NCBI GenBank assembly: GCA_910579275.1
Contig: CAJTTO010000042.1
Coordinates: 1 to 37,639 of the forward strand
Reading direction: 5' to 3'
Source of the DNA: an uncultured Lachnospiraceae bacterium
Lineage (GTDB): Bacteria; Bacillota; Clostridia; Lachnospirales; Lachnospiraceae
DNA: 37,639 nucleotides
Part shown: positions 1-9,015 of the stretch, one piece after another
Position numbering within the stretch: the first letter of the stretch is position 1
Layout: every line of letters begins with the position of its first letter
Translations under genes and position numbers: made by a program
The notes under the pieces: model-generated
Told to the model about the DNA's origin: nothing
What the model saw: the letters and a program-made list of their open reading frames with translations, nothing else
The model's database searches: none

Positions 1-19
1 GTACTATATGGAAAGTCAG

Positions 20-40
20 AGAGTTTCTAAAAACTCTTTT
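20..40 (+). terminator. Probable terminator of a gene left of the window
   Basis: A 7-bp perfect stem (AGAGTTT / AAACTCT) with a CTAA loop is followed by TTTT. It would end transcription entering from the left. The gene it serves lies outside the window. Confidence 0.5.
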
Positions 41-136
41 GACCCCAACATCTTTATATAAAAAAAATACAATATGTGTTATGCTTAAAAGTACTGTGCG
101 TTGGGTAGTTTATCATGAAAATGGGAGATGTGCAAG

Positions 137-772
137 ATGGAATATAGTGGAAACGGAAGCTCTGATGTGGATAGCTGGAAAGAAGTTATTCTTGTATACA
201 AATCGGCGTTAAAAGAGATTGGGACAAAACTCGAGATACTGAACGATGAATTTCAGCATGTACACCAGTACAATCCGATTGAACATATCAAGTCGAGGAT
301 AAAGACTTCGGAGAGTATCGTAAAAAAATTGAAAAGACACGGGTATGAGTCGACGATTGACAATATGATCAAATATGTCAATGACATTGCAGGCATCCGT
401 ATTATATGTTCATTTACGACAGATATCTACCGCATTGCGGAAATGCTCGAACGGCAGACCGACATGAATATTATTTCAGTTAAGGATTACATTAAAAAGC
501 CCAAGGCAAGCGGATACAAAAGCTACCATATGATTGTATCAATCCCGATTTACCTGTCAGAAAAGCGTGTGGACGCAAAAGTCGAGATACAGATCCGGAC
601 AGTGGCGATGGATTTCTGGGCAAGTCTGGAGCATAAGATTAACTATAAATTTGATGTGAATGTTCCGGAACATATCAAAGAAGAACTGTATGAATGTGCT
701 AAGATGGTGTCCGCGCTTGACGCAAAGATGCTGTCGCTCAATGAGGAGGTTAAGGCGTTGTCTCTGGTATAA
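137..772 (+). CDS. relQ: Small alarmone synthetase, RelQ/YjbM type GTP pyrophosphokinase
   Basis: Predicted to make (p)ppGpp by moving pyrophosphate from ATP to GTP or GDP, in the cytosol, as part of the stringent response. The protein is a lone RelA/SpoT synthetase domain of 211 residues, the size of Bacillus RelQ. It has no hydrolase, TGS or ACT domain. Visible family segments are the basic stretch around HIKSRIKTSESIVKKLKR, the core DIAGIRIICSF, the KASGYKSYH segment and VEIQIRTVAMDFWASLEHKINYK. I chose ATG 137 because GGAG at 124-127 is 9 nt upstream; the ATG at 128 directly abuts that site and is unlikely. It stands alone between two terminator-like hairpins. Synthetase assignment is firm; the exact subfamily (RelQ rather than RelP) rests on length and motif feel. 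Confidence 0.9.
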   Translation: MEYSGNGSSDVDSWKEVILVYKSALKEIGTKLEILNDEFQHVHQYNPIEHIKSRIKTSESIVKKLKRHGYESTIDNMIKYVNDIAGIRIICSFTTDIYRIAEMLERQTDMNIISVKDYIKKPKASGYKSYHMIVSIPIYLSEKRVDAKVEIQIRTVAMDFWASLEHKINYKFDVNVPEHIKEELYECAKMVSALDAKMLSLNEEVKALSLV

Positions 773-820
773 TCCGCGCCTTTTCCGCCGCGGCGGGAAT
801 AGGGCGTAAAAATGAGGAGT

Positions 821-860
821 GCCCCGATATCCAACCATTAGGAAGGATACCGGGGCTATT
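821..860 (+). terminator. Hairpin after relQ, probable terminator
   Basis: GCCCCGATATCC pairs with GGATACCGGGGC (one A-C mismatch) around a short loop. The following tract (TATTATG) is only weakly T-rich, so termination strength is uncertain. Confidence 0.45.
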
Positions 861-1041
861 ATGAAAAAATTTATCTATGTGTAATGAAACATCTCGATAT
901 TGTCACTTAAGATATATTTATATTACCATTTGATTATGAATAAATTATGAACAGAATGTTATTTTATTGTTAATGTGTATAGATACGGGAATATACCGCA
1001 AAAAAATATATGCAGATTATACAAATGCCATGGGCGCCGTT

Positions 1042-1115
1042 CGTGACAGTTCGGCTTGCGACTTTGCACTGACGGTAAAGTGCGTGTAAACGCGTAGTGG
1101 CAGAGATGCATCAAG
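1042..1115 (+). repeat. Repeat family A, 5' half copy (A1a)
   Basis: Degenerate left half of family A: GTGACAGTTCGGCTTGCG corresponds to the family end GTAACAGTTCAG..., followed by ...CGTAGTGGCAGAGATGCATCAAG as in the copy at 3576-3711. It stops where the full copy A1b begins, so the two lie head to tail. Together with A1b it explains much of the gene-free stretch 857-1452; I see nothing in 857-1041. Confidence 0.6.
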
Positions 1116-1279
1116 GTAACAGTTCAGTACGCTGCATTTACTGCAAATTATGGCTTGCAAGCCACGTGAAATAGCGTAGTGCTAGAGATGCATCAAGCCA
1201 CGGTACGTGGCTTTGACACCACGAAGTGGTTTTGTATGGCTTGATGCCCGTAACAGGAAGCCGAAGGCTGAACTGTTAC
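1116..1279 (+). repeat. Repeat family A, full copy (A1b)
   Basis: A 164-bp palindromic element from GTAACAGTTCAG to CTGAACTGTTAC. Internal hairpins include GCATCAAGCCA/TGGCTTGATGC around CCACGAAGTGG and the end hairpin GTAACAG...CTGTTAC enclosing AGCCGAAGGCT. Compared with the 136-137 bp copies it carries an extra GGCTTGCAAGCC palindrome near the left and CCACGGTACGTGG in the middle. Confidence 0.8.
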
Positions 1280-1308
1280 ACATCGAGCCATAAAATTTTG
1301 GAATCTTG

Positions 1309-1337
1309 TTGTAAGAGGATGAATTTGATGGTACAAT
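1309..1337 (+). promoter_or_regulatory. Probable sigma-A promoter of the coiled-coil gene
   Basis: TTGTAA (1309-1314), 17-nt spacer, TACAAT (1332-1337). It points to the gene at 1453. A perfect palindrome GCGTGTTT-C-AAACACGC (about 1355-1371) lies just downstream and could be an operator, or fused ends of a family E repeat. Confidence 0.5.
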
Positions 1338-1452
1338 GGGCATTATACAGTTAGAGCGTGTTTCAAACACGCCCTAGGATATATCCTGTTTTGAAAAATG
1401 TGTTTTTCGACAGGGTGTGAGAGATACATTTGGAAAGGTACGGTTACGGCAC

Positions 1453-2088
1453 ATGGACAATTTTATGGATAAGCTGGCACAGAAGTTTAGTGCGCAGGAA
1501 ATGATAAAGGCAAATTCACAGGCGGAGGCGGAGGAGATGAAACGCCTGAAGCTGCAGATATCGGAATATGAAAAAATCCTTCAGGAAATGAGGAAACTGA
1601 ATTACAAAAATACCGAGCTGTCCGAGAAGCTTGACCTTATGATAGGGGACAACGCGGGAAAAATACAGGGTATGAAGGAGGACGAGCAGCGGCTTATCGC
1701 GGCGCTGCGGGATTTGACCGACGAACAGACAAGAAACCGCGAGGCGGATTTGGAGCGAAGGGAAGCCGAGCGCCTTGAGCAGGAGCGCGCAGGGGCACTC
1801 AAGAAAGAGGCGGATATTACGGCCATAACAGAGATGATGGAGAACAAGTTCCAGCGCTCCGAGGACTTTGTGCACAAGGAGAATGTCAAGGTATACAGAA
1901 ATGTGCAGGCAGTCGTGGTTGATGAAATCAAGCGCTGTACCGAGAATGCGCAGAACGACAAAAACGAGCTGAAAAAGGAACTCGACGCAAAGATGAACAA
2001 AGTTATGGTGTGCAGCATTTTGTCCATGGCAGCGTCGGCAGTCAGTGTTGTCTTATGGGCGCTGATGGCAACGGGAATCATCAAATAA
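1453..2088 (+). CDS. Coiled-coil protein with C-terminal membrane anchor
   Basis: I do not recognise a named family. About residues 15-180 are charged, heptad-like helix rich in E, K, R, L and A (for example RLKLQISEYEKILQEMRKL), predicted to form a long coiled coil. The last 25 residues (VCSILSMAASAVSVVLWALM) form one membrane segment, so this is likely a tail-anchored protein facing the cytosol. ATG 1453 gives 211 residues; a GTG at 1417 gives 223, but no ribosome site precedes it. GGAAAGG at 1431 is about 15 nt from 1453, so the start is uncertain. The flavin reductase begins 11 nt downstream, so the two are probably co-transcribed. Confidence 0.6.
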   Translation: MDNFMDKLAQKFSAQEMIKANSQAEAEEMKRLKLQISEYEKILQEMRKLNYKNTELSEKLDLMIGDNAGKIQGMKEDEQRLIAALRDLTDEQTRNREADLERREAERLEQERAGALKKEADITAITEMMENKFQRSEDFVHKENVKVYRNVQAVVVDEIKRCTENAQNDKNELKKELDAKMNKVMVCSILSMAASAVSVVLWALMATGIIK

Positions 2089-2099
2089 GGAGCTTGGGC

Positions 2100-2666
2100 A
2101 TGGCAAAGATTTCGTTTAAGCCTGGAAATATGCTCTACCCACTGCCGGCAGTGATGGTGAGTGTGGCGGACAAGGAAGGCAATTCCAACATTATTACAAT
2201 TGCATGGGCAGGAACAGTCTGCACCAATCCGCCGATGGTCAGTATTTCCGTGAGACCGTCACGGCACTCGCACCATATGATTATGGAGACACGGGAGTTT
2301 GTCATCAACCTGACCACGGAGGAGCTTGCGTTTGCCACGGATTACTGCGGCGTGCGGAGCGGGAGAGACGTCGATAAATGGAAAGAAATGAGACTCACAC
2401 CGGTAAAGTCGGACAAGGTGAATGTGCCCTGCATCGGTGAGAGTCCGGTAAATATCGAGTGCAGGGTGGTTCATGTGGAAAAACTTGGCTCACACGACCT
2501 GTTTACGGCGGAAGTTGTGGCTGTGCATGTGGATGAGGCGTACATGGACGAGCGGGGAAGCTTCCATCTGGAGAATGCCAGACCGATTGTGTACAGCCAC
2601 GGTGAGTACTACCGGCTTGGAAAGAAACTTGGGAAATTCGGATACAGTGTGCAAAAAAAGCCTTGA
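2100..2666 (+). CDS. Flavin reductase family protein (FMN-binding split barrel)
   Basis: Flavin reductase-like protein of 188 residues, predicted to bind FMN and reduce flavin with NAD(P)H in the cytosol. The N-terminal part shows the family pattern PLPAVMVSVAD...NIITIAWAGTVCTNPPMVSISV, then HSHHMIMETREFVINL, with GSHDLFTAEVVAVHVDE in the C-terminal half. ATG 2100 is preceded by AAGGAG (2088-2093) at 6-7 nt, overlapping the stop of the upstream coiled-coil gene, so translation is probably coupled. An upstream ATG at 2010 in this frame lies inside that gene and is not needed. The physiological electron acceptor cannot be told from sequence. Confidence 0.85.
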   Translation: MAKISFKPGNMLYPLPAVMVSVADKEGNSNIITIAWAGTVCTNPPMVSISVRPSRHSHHMIMETREFVINLTTEELAFATDYCGVRSGRDVDKWKEMRLTPVKSDKVNVPCIGESPVNIECRVVHVEKLGSHDLFTAEVVAVHVDEAYMDERGSFHLENARPIVYSHGEYYRLGKKLGKFGYSVQKKP

Positions 2667-2726
2667 CGTTTTCCGCAGGAATCATTATGATAGAGTTATA
2701 TTACATATATTTGCCGCGAAGATGCA

Positions 2727-2769
2727 GCATCGTTTTTTCCTATTGGGAAAAACGGTGCTTTTTCTTTCC
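2727..2769 (+). terminator. Terminator after the flavin reductase gene
   Basis: A 14-bp stem (GCATCGTTTTTTCC / GGGAAAAACGGTGC, wobble included) with a TATT loop is followed by TTTTTCTTT. Strong intrinsic terminator. Confidence 0.85.
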
Positions 2770-2797
2770 TGCGTATCAAATACGCGCTAAAGCTCCA

Positions 2798-2940
2798 GTT
2801 ACAATTCACACCCACGCCAGTTTTTATCAAAATACAAGCTATTGAGGTGTGAATTATAACAGATTTTGCACACAAAATGCTAAAAGGCAAGCATTTTGGC
2901 ACATAATTCCCACTACTTTGGTGGACATCTGAACAGTAAC
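2798..2940 (+). repeat. Repeat family B, copy B1
   Basis: A 143-bp non-coding element from GTTACAATTCACACC to CTGAACAGTAAC. Its left part is a hairpin (GTTACAATTCACACC / GGTGTGAATTATAAC, one mismatch) and its right part a hairpin AAAATGC/GCATTTT. The same element occurs at 23407-23548 and, inverted, at 30239-30381. It ends 28 bp before the XRE-cupin gene. Confidence 0.85.
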
Positions 2941-2968
2941 AAAGCTCCATCCAGACAAGGAGGAAATC

Positions 2969-3514
2969 ATGAACCAGTTAGACAGGAACATAGCAGTGAA
3001 TTTAAAGAGAATCAGAAAAGCCAAAAATATGAGTCTTGATATGCTGGCGGAACGGACAGGGGTCAGCAAAAGTATGCTCGGACAGATTGAGCGGGGGGAA
3101 TCCAATCCTACAGTGGCTACAATAGCCAAGATTGTGACGGGAATCCGGATATCGTTTGAGGAGCTGATTTATCCCCGAAAAGAGACCGTGCTTATCATAG
3201 ACAACGATAACCTTCCGATATACAAATTCGAGGAAGGGGCATATCAGGTGCGGTCGGTTTTTCCCTATGACAGGCGTCGGGGGTTTGAAGTGTATGAGGC
3301 GAGAATAGAACCGGGCGGATGCTGCGGGCGCTTTCTGGAAGAGGGAGCGGACAGTGAATATATTATGGTAGTGCAAGGCGCGCTGACACTCGAGACAGAG
3401 GAAGGAACCTATGAGGTGGCTGCCAGCCATACCATAAAGCTTGATGTCTCCCATTTCCACAGATACCACAACTATGGAAACCAGAAGCTTATTTTAAATA
3501 TTTTTGTCGCCTAG
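2969..3514 (+). CDS. XRE-family transcriptional regulator with C-terminal cupin
   Basis: Predicted DNA-binding regulator of 181 residues. Residues about 7-62 are an XRE/Cro helix-turn-helix (LKRIRKAKNMSLDMLAERTGVSKSMLGQIERGESNPTVATIAKI). Residues about 95-180 are a small cupin barrel (EYIMVVQGALTLETEEGTYEV...HRYHNYGNQKLILNIFV) that probably senses a small ligand. This PuuR/SutR-like layout usually controls a metabolic or transport gene, but no obvious target lies beside it. AGGAGG sits 7-8 nt before ATG 2969. A GC-rich hairpin AGCGCGT/ACGCGCT overlaps the stop codon without a T-run. Confidence 0.88.
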   Translation: MNQLDRNIAVNLKRIRKAKNMSLDMLAERTGVSKSMLGQIERGESNPTVATIAKIVTGIRISFEELIYPRKETVLIIDNDNLPIYKFEEGAYQVRSVFPYDRRRGFEVYEARIEPGGCCGRFLEEGADSEYIMVVQGALTLETEEGTYEVAASHTIKLDVSHFHRYHNYGNQKLILNIFVA

Positions 3515-3575
3515 CGCGTCTTTGAAAACACGCGCTGGCGCTCCGTCCGGACGATATATATTCCGTTTCCGGCTG

Positions 3576-3711
3576 GTAACAGTTCAGCTCAGGACTTTGC
3601 ATTTACTGAAAGTCCGTGAAATAGCGTAGTGGCAGAGATGCATCAAGCCACCACGAAGTGGTTTTGCATGGCTTGATGCCCGTAACAGGAAGCCGAAGGC
3701 TGAACTGTTAC
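3576..3711 (+). repeat. Repeat family A, copy A2
   Basis: A 136-bp copy from GTAACAGTTCAG to CTGAACTGTTAC. Three local hairpins are visible: GGACTTT/AAAGTCC, GCATCAAGCCA/TGGCTTGATGC (inner CCAC-GAA-GTGG) and GTAACAG/CTGTTAC (inner AGCC-GAA-GGCT). It fills most of the gap between the XRE-cupin and M23 genes. I see no convincing promoter in the remaining 130 bp. Confidence 0.85.
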
Positions 3712-3845
3712 TCCGGCTGCAGCAGGCGCCGACTTCCCCCTTTACAATATGCCAAAAGGCTGTTAAAATAAATGGTATGACTCATTATGATTGATAAAGA
3801 TTGCCAGTATAAGTGTGAGATTCGGCTGATGCATGGGGGATGAAT

Positions 3846-5411
3846 ATGCGTTATTACAAAAGACTGAAGCTGTGTTACATCGAGGCGGCCGCTATAACAC
3901 TGGCGGTATGTGCACTGTTGTTTCCATCAATGCAGCTTTTACAGCATACAGGAAATAATTTCTATACAATAAAGTTAAACGGTACCGAGGTAGGAAAATT
4001 AGGTTCCACGGAGAACCTTGATGCACTTTTGATGACAGCGAGGCGTCAGGCAGTTGCGGCGAGCGGAAGCAGCGAGCTCGTTTTTATGGACGCGGAGCTT
4101 GAGACGGTTGGAGAGGAGAAAGTCTGGGCGGCGGTCGACGATGAGGAGACTGTCGTGGCGAACATGGCGGGAGTGATGAAGGAGAGCATACGAAAGACAC
4201 TTCACCGCTCTTACACGGTAAAAGTCAATGAGACCGCAGTGAATCTGGGGTCTTATGATGACGTGCACGAACTTCTGGAGCAGGCGCTGTCGCCATATGA
4301 TGCACAGAATCAGTATCAGGTGGAGCTGGAATTGGACAGCGACCGCGAGATTAATGTGCTCGAGGCGGTTATCACGCCAATTGAGCAGGATGTGGAAGAA
4401 GACCCGCTGAAGGCTGCCGCCGGTATTGACGCGGACTTGGAGGAAATGTTTGCTGCAGTGGAGCCTGCGGTGGAGAAAAGCTTTGAGGACTACAACGCGG
4501 GACTCACGGATATCAACTACGCGGAAAAAATCGAGGTGGTGGAGGCGTATCTGCTTGAGGAGGAACTCAACAGCGTGGAGGAAGCCGTTAACCTTGTGAC
4601 AAAAGAGCAGGAGACACAGATTATCTACAAGGTAGTTTCGGGCGACACGCTCTCGCAGATTTGCCTGACAAACAATATTCCGATGGATGAACTGATTGCC
4701 ATTAATGACGCCCTCGAGGATGAGAATACGATGATACGTGTCGATCAGGAGCTTGTAATCACGGTTCCGGAACCTGAGCTGTCCATTATGTGGAAAGAGG
4801 AGCAGGTGTACACGGAGGACTATGAGGCAGAGGTGCAGTATATACCGAACGATGAATGGTACACGACACAGAAGGTGACATTGCAGGAGCCGTCAGCCGG
4901 AAGGCGTAAGGTTGCTGCTGTTATTGAGTACAAAAACGGTCAGGAAGTCGGCAGGGAAATTTTAAAAGAGCAGGTGTATGCCGAGGCGGTGCCCAAAATT
5001 ATTGAGCGCGGCACAAAGATACCGCCTACCTATGTGAAACCTATTTCCGGAGGAAGGCTAAGCTCCGGATTTGGCGCCAGAAGCGCTCCTACCAAGGGGG
5101 CATCGACAAACCATAAGGGTGTTGACTGGGCAGTTCCGATTGGCACAACCGTCGTGGCATCCAATGCAGGAACCGTTGTGCATGCAGGCTGGGCGAGCGG
5201 TTACGGCTACGCAGTGTACATTAACCATGCGGACGGCAGACAGACAAGGTATGGGCATCTAAGCAAGGTTTTAGTCAAAGCGGGTCAGACGGTGTCACAG
5301 GGCGAGCGAATAGCGCTGAGCGGAAATACGGGACGAAGTACAGGACCGCATCTTCATTTTGAAATCCGTATCGGAGGAAGTGCTGTCAATCCGCTGAAAC
5401 ACTTGAATTAG
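3846..5411 (+). CDS. Secreted M23 endopeptidase with LysM and G5 domains
   Basis: Predicted cell-wall hydrolase cutting peptide cross-links or stems of peptidoglycan outside the membrane. In order over 521 residues: an N-terminal membrane segment (ITLAVCALLFPSMQLL, about 17-33) acting as signal or anchor, a long acidic linker, a LysM domain at about 259-307 (YKVVSGDTLSQI...), a G5-type region at about 311-388, and an M23 LytM-type peptidase at about 402-521. Zinc ligands visible are H423 and D427 (NHKGVDW) and H504 of HLHFE, with H473 in GHLS. ATG 3846 has GGGGGA 5 nt upstream; ATG 3840 overlaps that site. It is monocistronic. A DipM/SpoIIQ-like division or sporulation role is possible but not shown. 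Confidence 0.9.
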   Translation: MRYYKRLKLCYIEAAAITLAVCALLFPSMQLLQHTGNNFYTIKLNGTEVGKLGSTENLDALLMTARRQAVAASGSSELVFMDAELETVGEEKVWAAVDDEETVVANMAGVMKESIRKTLHRSYTVKVNETAVNLGSYDDVHELLEQALSPYDAQNQYQVELELDSDREINVLEAVITPIEQDVEEDPLKAAAGIDADLEEMFAAVEPAVEKSFEDYNAGLTDINYAEKIEVVEAYLLEEELNSVEEAVNLVTKEQETQIIYKVVSGDTLSQICLTNNIPMDELIAINDALEDENTMIRVDQELVITVPEPELSIMWKEEQVYTEDYEAEVQYIPNDEWYTTQKVTLQEPSAGRRKVAAVIEYKNGQEVGREILKEQVYAEAVPKIIERGTKIPPTYVKPISGGRLSSGFGARSAPTKGASTNHKGVDWAVPIGTTVVASNAGTVVHAGWASGYGYAVYINHADGRQTRYGHLSKVLVKAGQTVSQGERIALSGNTGRSTGPHLHFEIRIGGSAVNPLKHLN

Positions 5412-5799
5412 GTGATTTTTACCCCCTGATGGAACAAAGCGGGCGGCAGCGTTCGTTAAAAGTACCAAAAAAGTGAAATTTTTATGAAATTTACCAAGCA
5501 GTCTGGCAGTTTACAAATGTTTAAAATAGGTATATAATCGTAACAGTTTCGCAAGTGGACACAAGGATACTTTTGTGTATACAATTGACAGAAACAGGAG
5601 ATGTTATTGAAACATACATAGAAAAACAAATAATAATCTGCGTTTTCTACAATACTATATACATATATATTGAATGGAAATATATCAGACAACTGAATAT
5701 GGGAATGATAGATTGGTTTTGGAATAAAGAATAGATGATTGTGCTGCCCGTGGAACGGTAAACAGGATGGACAGCCACAGGAAAATTATGAGGTGAACG
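5412..5799 (+). other. Intergenic stretch between the M23 gene and murA
   Basis: The 388-bp gap holds the promoter at 5510-5538 and an AT-rich leader of about 260 nt. I see no clear terminator for the upstream gene, no repeat-family copy and no supportable small gene. Confidence 0.5.
5510..5538 (+). promoter_or_regulatory. Probable sigma-A promoter of murA
   Basis: TTTACA (5510-5515), 17-nt spacer, TATAAT (5533-5538). The start would lie about 255 nt upstream of the murA ATG, giving a long leader. A TTGACA at 5586 has no good partner. Confidence 0.65.
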
Positions 5800-7092
5800 A
5801 TGGAACAGTACGCAATTAAGGGGGGAAATCCTCTGGTTGGTGAAGTTGAAATCGGCGGTGCGAAAAATGCAGCATTGGGGGTGCTTGCCGCAGCAATTAT
5901 GACAGATGATATGACGGTGATTGACAATATACCGGACGTGAGGGACATCAATGTACTGCTGCAGGCGATGGAGAGTATTGGTGTCATTGTGTACAGGATA
6001 GACAGACATATGGTGCGAATCAACGCATCCATGATATCGGGACTCGTCATTGAGGATGACTACATCAAGAAAATCAGGGCATCCTATTATCTGCTCGGAG
6101 CACTCCTTGGAAAGTATAAACATGCAGAAGTGGCGCTTCCGGGAGGCTGTAACATCGGAAGTCGTAAAATAGACCTGCATATCAAAGGTTTTAAGGCACT
6201 CGGTGCAAATGTCAAGATTGAACACGGACTTATTATTGCGGATGCAGAGCATCTAAGGGGGGCGCATATCTATCTGGACACTGTGTCTGTCGGAGCCACG
6301 ATTAATATTATGCTCGCGGCTGCACTCGCGGAAGGAAAGACAGTGATAGAGAATGCCGCAAAAGAACCGCATGTGGTTGATGTTGCCAATTTTCTGAATT
6401 CCATGGGTGCGAATATCAAAGGTGCCGGAACGGACGTGATAAGGGTATCGGGAGTCAGGAAACTGCACGCTTCCGAGTACTCCATCATTCCGGATCAGAT
6501 AGAGGCGGGCACATTTATGTTTGGCGCGGCAATCACCAAAGGCGATGTCACGGTTAAGAATGTAATACCAAAGCACCTTGAGTCGACGACGGCTAAGCTG
6601 ATTGAGATGGGGTGTCAGGTTGAGGAGTCGGATGACGCTGTGCGTGTGGTGGCATCAAAACGCCTTGAGAATACCCACGTAAAGACACTTCCATATCCCG
6701 GATTTCCGACGGATATGCAGCCGCAGATATCCGTGTCGCTTGCGCTGGCAAAAGGAACCAGCATTGTCACGGAAAGTATTTTTGACAACCGTTTCAAGTA
6801 TGTGGATGAGCTTGCGAAGATGGGCTCCAACATTAAGGTTGAGGGAAACACGGCGATTATAGAAGGCGTGGAGCAGTTTACCAGTGCAAACCTCACGGCA
6901 CCGGATCTTCGGGCAGGAGCAGCGCTCGTGCTTGCATGCCTGACTGCGGAGGGGTTCAGCACGGTTGACGACATTAAGTACATTGAGCGCGGATACGAGG
7001 ATTTTGAGGTGAAACTTCAAAACCTTGGCGCCCAGATTGAGAAAGTGGAGAACGAGAAAGATTTTCAGAAATTCAAATTAAAAGTCGGTTGA
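5800..7092 (+). CDS. murA: UDP-N-acetylglucosamine 1-carboxyvinyltransferase
   Basis: First committed step of peptidoglycan synthesis in the cytosol: transfers enolpyruvate from PEP to UDP-GlcNAc. The 430-residue length fits the family. Visible motifs are GGAKNAALG with the K22-N23 pair, the catalytic loop LPGGCNIGSR with C117 (the cysteine alkylated by fosfomycin), DQIEAGTFM in the middle and APDLRAGAALVLA near the C-terminus. ATG 5800 follows GAGGTGA at about 7 nt. Firmicutes often hold two paralogues (MurA and MurZ); I cannot tell which this is. It stands alone between its own promoter and terminator. Confidence 0.96.
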   Translation: MEQYAIKGGNPLVGEVEIGGAKNAALGVLAAAIMTDDMTVIDNIPDVRDINVLLQAMESIGVIVYRIDRHMVRINASMISGLVIEDDYIKKIRASYYLLGALLGKYKHAEVALPGGCNIGSRKIDLHIKGFKALGANVKIEHGLIIADAEHLRGAHIYLDTVSVGATINIMLAAALAEGKTVIENAAKEPHVVDVANFLNSMGANIKGAGTDVIRVSGVRKLHASEYSIIPDQIEAGTFMFGAAITKGDVTVKNVIPKHLESTTAKLIEMGCQVEESDDAVRVVASKRLENTHVKTLPYPGFPTDMQPQISVSLALAKGTSIVTESIFDNRFKYVDELAKMGSNIKVEGNTAIIEGVEQFTSANLTAPDLRAGAALVLACLTAEGFSTVDDIKYIERGYEDFEVKLQNLGAQIEKVENEKDFQKFKLKVG

Positions 7093-7113
7093 AGTATGGT
7101 GTGTGTAACTTCG

Positions 7114-7153
7114 AAAACGCTGGTGTTGTTTTGTGACAAAACCGGCGTTTTTG
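7114..7153 (+). terminator. Terminator after murA
   Basis: AAAACGCTGGTGTTG pairs with CAAAACCGGCGTTTT (one G-T pair, one mismatch), followed by TTTTTGT. Confidence 0.75.
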
Positions 7154-7180
7154 TCAGTTTTATGAATTTATTTTTTCCTA

Positions 7181-7209
7181 TTGACAGGGCAAATAATTCA
7201 GTATATGAT
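7181..7209 (+). promoter_or_regulatory. Sigma-A promoter of the S-box/metK transcript
   Basis: Perfect TTGACA (7181-7186), 17-nt spacer, TATGAT (7204-7209), placed about 35 nt before the riboswitch aptamer. Confidence 0.85.
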
Positions 7210-7242
7210 ATATCTGATATGACAATTCAATATTGAACGAAT

Positions 7243-7354
7243 CTCTTATTCAGAGTGGCGGAGGTACAAAGGACCTGAGAAACCACGGCAACCCCGATAT
7301 GGAAGGTGCCAACCTGAGCGAGTCACTATTATGAAATAGGTCGAACAATAAGAG
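7243..7354 (+). ncRNA. SAM-I (S-box) riboswitch aptamer upstream of metK
   Basis: The P1 helix is CTCTTATT (7243-7250) with AATAAGAG (7347-7354). Conserved S-box core segments lie between: CAGAGTGGCGGAGG, ACCTGAGAAACCACGGCAACC and AAGGTGCCAACCTG. It binds S-adenosylmethionine and turns off metK, which makes that ligand. The off and on folds can be read directly: see the expression platform at 7347-7425. Confidence 0.95.
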
Positions 7355-7425
7355 GATTTGATTATCAGTGATATTCATGAAATCCGCTTATTCAGACAGA
7401 ATAAAGCGGAATTTTTTCATTTTTA
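7347..7425 (+). terminator. Riboswitch expression platform: antiterminator and terminator
   Basis: AATAAGAGGATTT (7347-7359), which holds the 3' strand of P1, can instead pair with AAATCCGCTTATT (about 7379-7391). That blocks the terminator stem CCGCTTATTC / GAATAAAGCGG followed by TTTTTTCATTTTT. With SAM bound, P1 forms and the terminator is free, so metK is off. Confidence 0.88.
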
Positions 7426-7439
7426 GGAGGAAAGTACAT

Positions 7440-8627
<1,188 letters not shown>

Positions 8628-8645
8628 TATTGTGAAAGAGTCTGC

Positions 8646-8826
8646 CTAGAGTGTGTTTGAAAAAAGCTTTCCGTCAGATGTGCGTCATATATTGTGGGTG
8701 ATTTGTGTCAAATGAAGGAGACGTAGTGTGCTACGTCATCTGAATTTGACGCAAATATCAAGCAGAGTGGGCGTACAGATGCCATGCCATTAAAATGGCA
8801 GGAATGGTTTTTCGAACACACTCTAG
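8646..8826. repeat. Repeat family E, MITE-like element (E1)
   Basis: A 181-bp element with 19-bp terminal inverted repeats, CTAGAGTGTGTTTGAAAAA against TTTTTCGAACACACTCTAG (18 of 19 paired). Inner nested palindromes are ATTTGTGTCAAAT/ATTTGACGCAAAT and GACGTAG-TGTG-CTACGTC. There is no coding content. It follows metK and precedes TGCAGGCTTTTTCTTTTT, so it may also serve as the metK terminator. A decayed partial copy lies at 16193-16276. Confidence 0.75.
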
Positions 8827-9015
8827 TGCAGGCTTTTTCTTTTTGGATGGGAGTCTTGTGTGTACATGGTAGAGGGTGCATCTGCTCTGCTCAACAAGGA
8901 AGAGGCAAAACAGATACTTGGTACACTATTTTACAAAAGAGGAATGGTTCGTGTGAAATTGAAGTTTCACCATCTTGATTTTTGTGCCCGACGAAGCGGG
9001 TGAATGGGAGTTAAA

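Noticed and set aside
557..838. Long minus-strand ORFs opposite relQ, murA, dnaE, lysS and other genes
   Set aside because: They are reading-frame shadows of well-supported genes, without ribosome sites or family motifs.
8784..8978. 64-codon plus-strand ORF between metK and the double-HTH gene
   Set aside because: It starts inside the family E repeat, has no ribosome site and no protein-like composition.
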